From Eutypa lata (lineage: Eukaryota > Ascomycota > Sordariomycetes > Xylariales > Diatrypaceae): 64,000 bases of DNA. Within the stretch, counting starts at the first letter, position 1, and each line of letters begins with the position of its first letter. A program made the position numbers and the translations under genes. Location: NCBI GenBank assembly GCA_022661535.1, contig JAKULF010000004.1, forward strand, positions 1,240,001 to 1,304,000, given 5' to 3'. The notes under the pieces were generated by a model. That model was not told the origin of the DNA. It was given only the letters and a program-made list of their open reading frames with translations, and did no database searches. Positions 60,404 to 64,000 of the stretch are shown one piece after another.

Positions 60404-62660
60404 AGTAGTAACACATGGATAGACTAGACCAGTTTCTCCCCACTCCAAACCAGACACAGAATTCCCAGCACGACGTAGTTCTCCCATTTCCTCCCTTCCC
60501 GATCCAAAGTGTCCGTTACGCAAACAATACTCCCATCCGAGCCCGCATCTGCCCTGCCCTGTCCTGCCCTGCCAGTCAAATCCGCTATCCAACTAACTCG
60601 CCGTACGTCCCAATGGCTAAAAAGAGGCCTAGAGTACCCGTCATCTGATAAGCCAGGTCTATCCAGCACCAGTTAGACAGACAATCTGCTGCAATTAGCT
60701 TCCCGGCCTTCGCGCACACATTATGACAACAAATTTAACCACGTCCAACGGCTAGCTGGCTGGCTGCCGAGCTTCCACGGTGGAAGTGGTACGATTAAGA
60801 GAACGACGTCGAGGTGGTAGTGAAAGAGGAACGGGGAAAAACTTGACTAACAGGTCTACTAACGAAGAGGGGCGAACATGGGATGTTCGCTTCTCAGGCA
60901 AAAGCTTTCCTCCTTGAATCCTCTGGTATATTTTGTCCCTGGAAATATGTGTACGTCCTTGGTCTGAATTGATTCTGAAATTCCTTGGGTAGAGTTGTCC
61001 CCGACATTAGAACTTCATCAAATCCTAGGAAGGTCCTTGGAAAAGAGTCCAACGGGCAGAAGTCCGGAGTGAGGCCAGACCAGAGTATCGCGTTAAAACG
61101 AAACTAGAACTCGGTTCTTAATGATAGACCATCTAGTCAAAACAACAAATCCATCCTTGCTGGAAAGCTAAGCAGATGAAACAAAGTTGCTAAGTGCGCT
61201 GCTTTGGAAAAAGCATCCTAGGTAGGCTGTTTAACCGCTAGAGCCAAGTTGGATATACGGGCTTGCTGCGTTGTTAGTGGTCTCAAGATCTTGAGCCATG
61301 GTCTGGGATGTTTCTGGAGGACAGGACACGATACCCTTGGTAGATTACAAAAGAGACATGCTGGGTTCGCATTGTGCTCCTATAAGGATGCACGTAGCAA
61401 CTGGCTAGCTGTATTTAAAGCAGACGCTCTCAACATAGTCTGAGGATGGACATCTTACCACTTTCGAGGTCAGAGACTGTTTTCTCTTAGACATTATGTG
61501 CTCCTGGAGTTTATGTATTTGATGTGTCGCGCCATACATAGTATGGGAATGGTGGAGTGGTGGACATCCATGTAGGCTCCGCTCCAGAACCGTGTGGCAG
61601 AATCCTGTGGCTTTGACCTTGGGCAGACTCTAGGTAGAAACCAGGAAGAGCAGGTTGCATAATCCTGGAGAAATCCTTGGGGGTAGAGTATTCCAGTGGA
61701 GATCCAAGTGGGAGAAGCTGAAAGGTTCGTTATCTGTTTGTTAGTCTTGTCAAGAGCATTAGAGCAAGGATCCACGGAAGGAATACCAGGCTGAAGATAG
61801 ATGAAATAGGTGTAAAAATCCTTCGCAGAGGTTCACTTATATATACACTCCGCCTACTACTCACCTTGCTGTCCGAATCCCGAGCCCTATCTATTAGTAA
61901 AATCATTCAACCGTCTCACCATTGTATCTATTCCCAAACCGCAACCGGCCATGGCACCAGAAAACCAGGAAATTTGATCAAAACAAGTAGCCTCCCACCT
62001 TTTGGCTGGGGCTCCGGACAGCAAGATGGTAAGGGATTCATGATGATGAATAATCTCAAAAGAGTAGCAGTACCAAGTAAAATAAAAAAAGAGTCGTTCT
62101 TTTCTGAAAACAATAATCCCTCTGGTATAGAGAAAAGCAGCGGGGATCCGTCGCTGCGGGAAACGCATGGCAGGAAACAAAAATTCATCAAGCGATTTGG
62201 GGCCATCCAGATGCAAGTCGTGATAATAAAATCCCATTCAAATGCGCCAAGTCCGTACTGAGAGAAACCCAGGCAAGAAACCATAAGAGCGGAGACGTCG
62301 TGAGATTCAGGTCGCCCCAGGGTCCATATTAGGTTAGGTAGGCACAGAAATTCGTGCCGAAGCTGAGAGAAACCATGGTATTATCGAAGAGTCGCAAACT
62401 TGCAACTCTGCAAGAATCAGGGTCCACGACTCTAGATTAGTCAGGTCTATCCATTTGGTTTGGAAGAAACAAGAGAGTCCAGGGAAAAAAACCATGACGG
62501 CTGTAGTAGAGGGCCCCAAATAAAAATCCAGTGGAATTAAAGTGAACAATCATCAAGCATCACAGGCAAGACGGGATCGTCTTTGCACATCATAGGCTCC
62601 TCTGTCACGTAGGTGGTGGTGTGGCCAGCACAGGTGGTGGTGGTGGTGTTGTAGAGCGGC

Positions 62661-64000
62661 TTATCGGCCGCTGCGGTGGCGATGTCCGTGTCTCGATTCG
62701 GTGTGTCTGTCGACCCTGTCAACGCTATCCCGATCCCGTTCGCGGTGTGTATGTGTGCGTGATGATGATGATGTTCCACTAGGAGGCATTTGTGTGGTAG
62801 TTGCCGTAGTTGGCGTGCGGGACGGGGCAGGGGTTGTCTCATACTGTGGCTCTTGGCTGTAGGATGTCGTGCCTGCTGCAGATCCTAGATGATTAGACTT
62901 ACATCTCAGATTAAACACAAACTACCTGCGACCGGAAATGTACGCACCGCGACCGAAGAAGGCATCTTGCGGTTGAACTGGGTATTGAGAAGTAGTCGCT
63001 GAAGCGCCCTGTGGGTAGTAGCTGCTAGATCCCGACTGTGGGTATGCACTCGCCGGTGCAGGGGGTCCTGAAGTGGCATAAGCAGTCCTACTAGGAGCCA
63101 TGGTAGAAACGGGTACTCTAGGATCTCTCATGTCCCGCGAATCCCGGGATGATGAGAATTGATCTCCTGATACATATTGGTCTCCTCCTGGAGTAGTCCG
63201 GACATTGACATAATTTGCGCCAGTAATGTACGGGGGCTCCTGCTGGGCGGACAGACCTGTGGGATGTTGACCTGTATACGCAACATTTCCAGACTGCGGC
63301 ACTGCATACTGGGCAGATTGATTACTGTACCCTGGTTGACCAGCAAAGCCACCTTGCGGCGTGGGCTGCTGGGCGTAGTAGGCGGCGCTAGCGGCACCGT
63401 TGTAGCCTGGACTACCCGTCCCAGGGTATCTCGGACCATCACCATATGCGGGGTTATCTGAGAATCCGGGCTGTCCTGCTTCGGTCGGTCCATAGTACTG
63501 TCGGGATGAATGCGTCTCCGAGTTACGGTACTGGACTGTAGGGGAGTTAGAAGGTCTATATACGGCGTTCGAGTCTCTCGAGGCAATAATACCTCCACCG
63601 GTATTGCTCCGTGCGGATTGTTGCCGCCTCTCCTGCTCCCATCGCGCAGAGTCTGCCTTTAAATCATCAATCATGGCCTTAAGTACACCGTCCAGTTAGC
63701 GACGATAAACCCTCGAAGTTGGTCGGTCGGAGCGACATTAATGGCAATGTATTACGTACTGTTGTTAGATTCCGATAGGCGTTGATGAAGTAGCCCTGAA
63801 TCAGTTGGCCACTCTGAGGGTTCTGTGGAGAAGAGAAAGCGTCAGCGATGAGAAACGACCAATGCTAAAAGAAGAGCCCGACAGGAAGGGAAATCGTACC
63901 TCGTAGGTGCCGGGCCTAACAAGAGCATCGTTTCCAAGGTATCGACAAATATCGGCCGTGATAACTTCTCGGTCAATGCCGTCCCTTGGAACGAAATACT
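62661..64000 (-). CDS. 3' part of a Gln/Tyr/Ser/Pro-rich regulator-like protein (RfeF-like)
   Basis: Partial gene entering from the right edge. Exons seen: 64000-63900, 63822-63760, 63677-62948 and 62875-62661 (stop TAA); introns GT-AG, 77, 82 and 72 nt. The phase is consistent throughout and gives 368 residues. The first part is a compact conserved domain: D-G-I-D-R-E-V-I-T-A-D-I-C-R-Y-L-G, then P-G-T-Y-E, Q-G-Y-F-I-N-A-Y-R-N-L-T-T and D-D-L-K-A-D-S-A-R-W-E-x-E-R-R. The rest is disordered and rich in Gln, Tyr, Ser, Gly and Pro, ending in an Arg/His/Asp/Ser-rich tail (H-R-E-R-D-R-D-S). From memory this resembles fungal proteins annotated as RfeF/RfeD-type transcription regulators; I could not verify the name. 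The donor for the last intron (GTGCGT) was chosen because it keeps the Arg-rich tail in frame. Confidence 0.75.

Larger units (their letters stand above)
55209..62660. other. 7.5-kb intergenic region; no supported gene
   Basis: Frames up to about 130 codons (57398-57741, 59147-59492, 60347-60669, 61494-62549) occur on both strands over the same bases, lack motifs and splice sense, and are probably chance. The region is rich in TAGGTA/TACCTA words (notably 55.85-56.2 kb), and carries ATCC, TATG and AGTCC repeats. An RNA gene or long UTR cannot be excluded. Confidence 0.5.

Noticed and set aside
60347..60669. Frames of about 80 codons on both strands
   Set aside because: Generated by the AGTCC and CCTGC pentanucleotide repeats.
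61866..62284. Frames of 116-131 codons on both strands
   Set aside because: Fully overlapping opposite-strand frames with no motif; no splice or promoter evidence.

Overview
The window is nuclear DNA of a filamentous ascomycete (Pezizomycotina). Evidence: genes with short GT-AG introns of roughly 50-300 nt, a strongly RIP-mutated AT-rich block, an intron-containing tRNA, and fungal families such as ISN1, NMD5 and a pisatin-demethylase-type P450. Exon structures were assembled by eye from splice signals and reading frame; in every intact gene the summed exon length is divisible by three.

Layout. 0-20.4 kb is gene-bearing: the 3' end of an unrecognised gene, a 5'-truncated CmcJ/DES-type oxygenase fragment (+), a complete six-exon cytochrome P450 (-), a single-exon JmjC/cupin hydroxylase (-), tRNA-Ala(UGC) with a 37-nt intron (-), a 574-aa coiled-coil protein of unknown role (+), a degraded coding-like stretch, and IMP 5'-nucleotidase ISN1 (-, four exons, two of them very small).

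22.5-47.6 kb is an accessory island. It holds four related copies of a gene with the architecture of the mating-type gene MAT1-2-1 (N-terminal domain, linker, MATA_HMG box with an intron in a Ser codon). Copy A (23.4-23.8 kb, -) is only a middle-exon fragment. Copy B (39.6-41.0 kb, -) has all three exons but a premature TAG and a 4-bp tandem duplication in the HMG box. Copy C (42.8-44.2 kb, +) is complete in one frame except for a TAG before the HMG box. Copy D (45.4-47.6 kb, +) is split by a 1485-bp TA-flanked inverted-repeat element and is decayed downstream. Between A and B lies about 13 kb of extremely AT-rich, RIP-mutated DNA bounded by 126-bp direct repeats and containing two copies of a small TRIM-like repeat. 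Two further small genes (one frameshifted) sit beside copy A, and coding-like scraps lie just right of the AT block.

47.6-64 kb returns to ordinary sequence: the karyopherin NMD5 (seven exons, -), a long gene-free, microsatellite-rich interval, and the 3' part of a Gln/Tyr/Ser-rich regulator-like gene (-) running off the right edge.

The most notable feature is the cluster of MAT1-2-1-type copies in different stages of decay. An in-frame TAG occurs at the same linker position in three of the four. Whether this is the true MAT locus is open: the usual flanking genes APN2 and SLA2 are not in the window.
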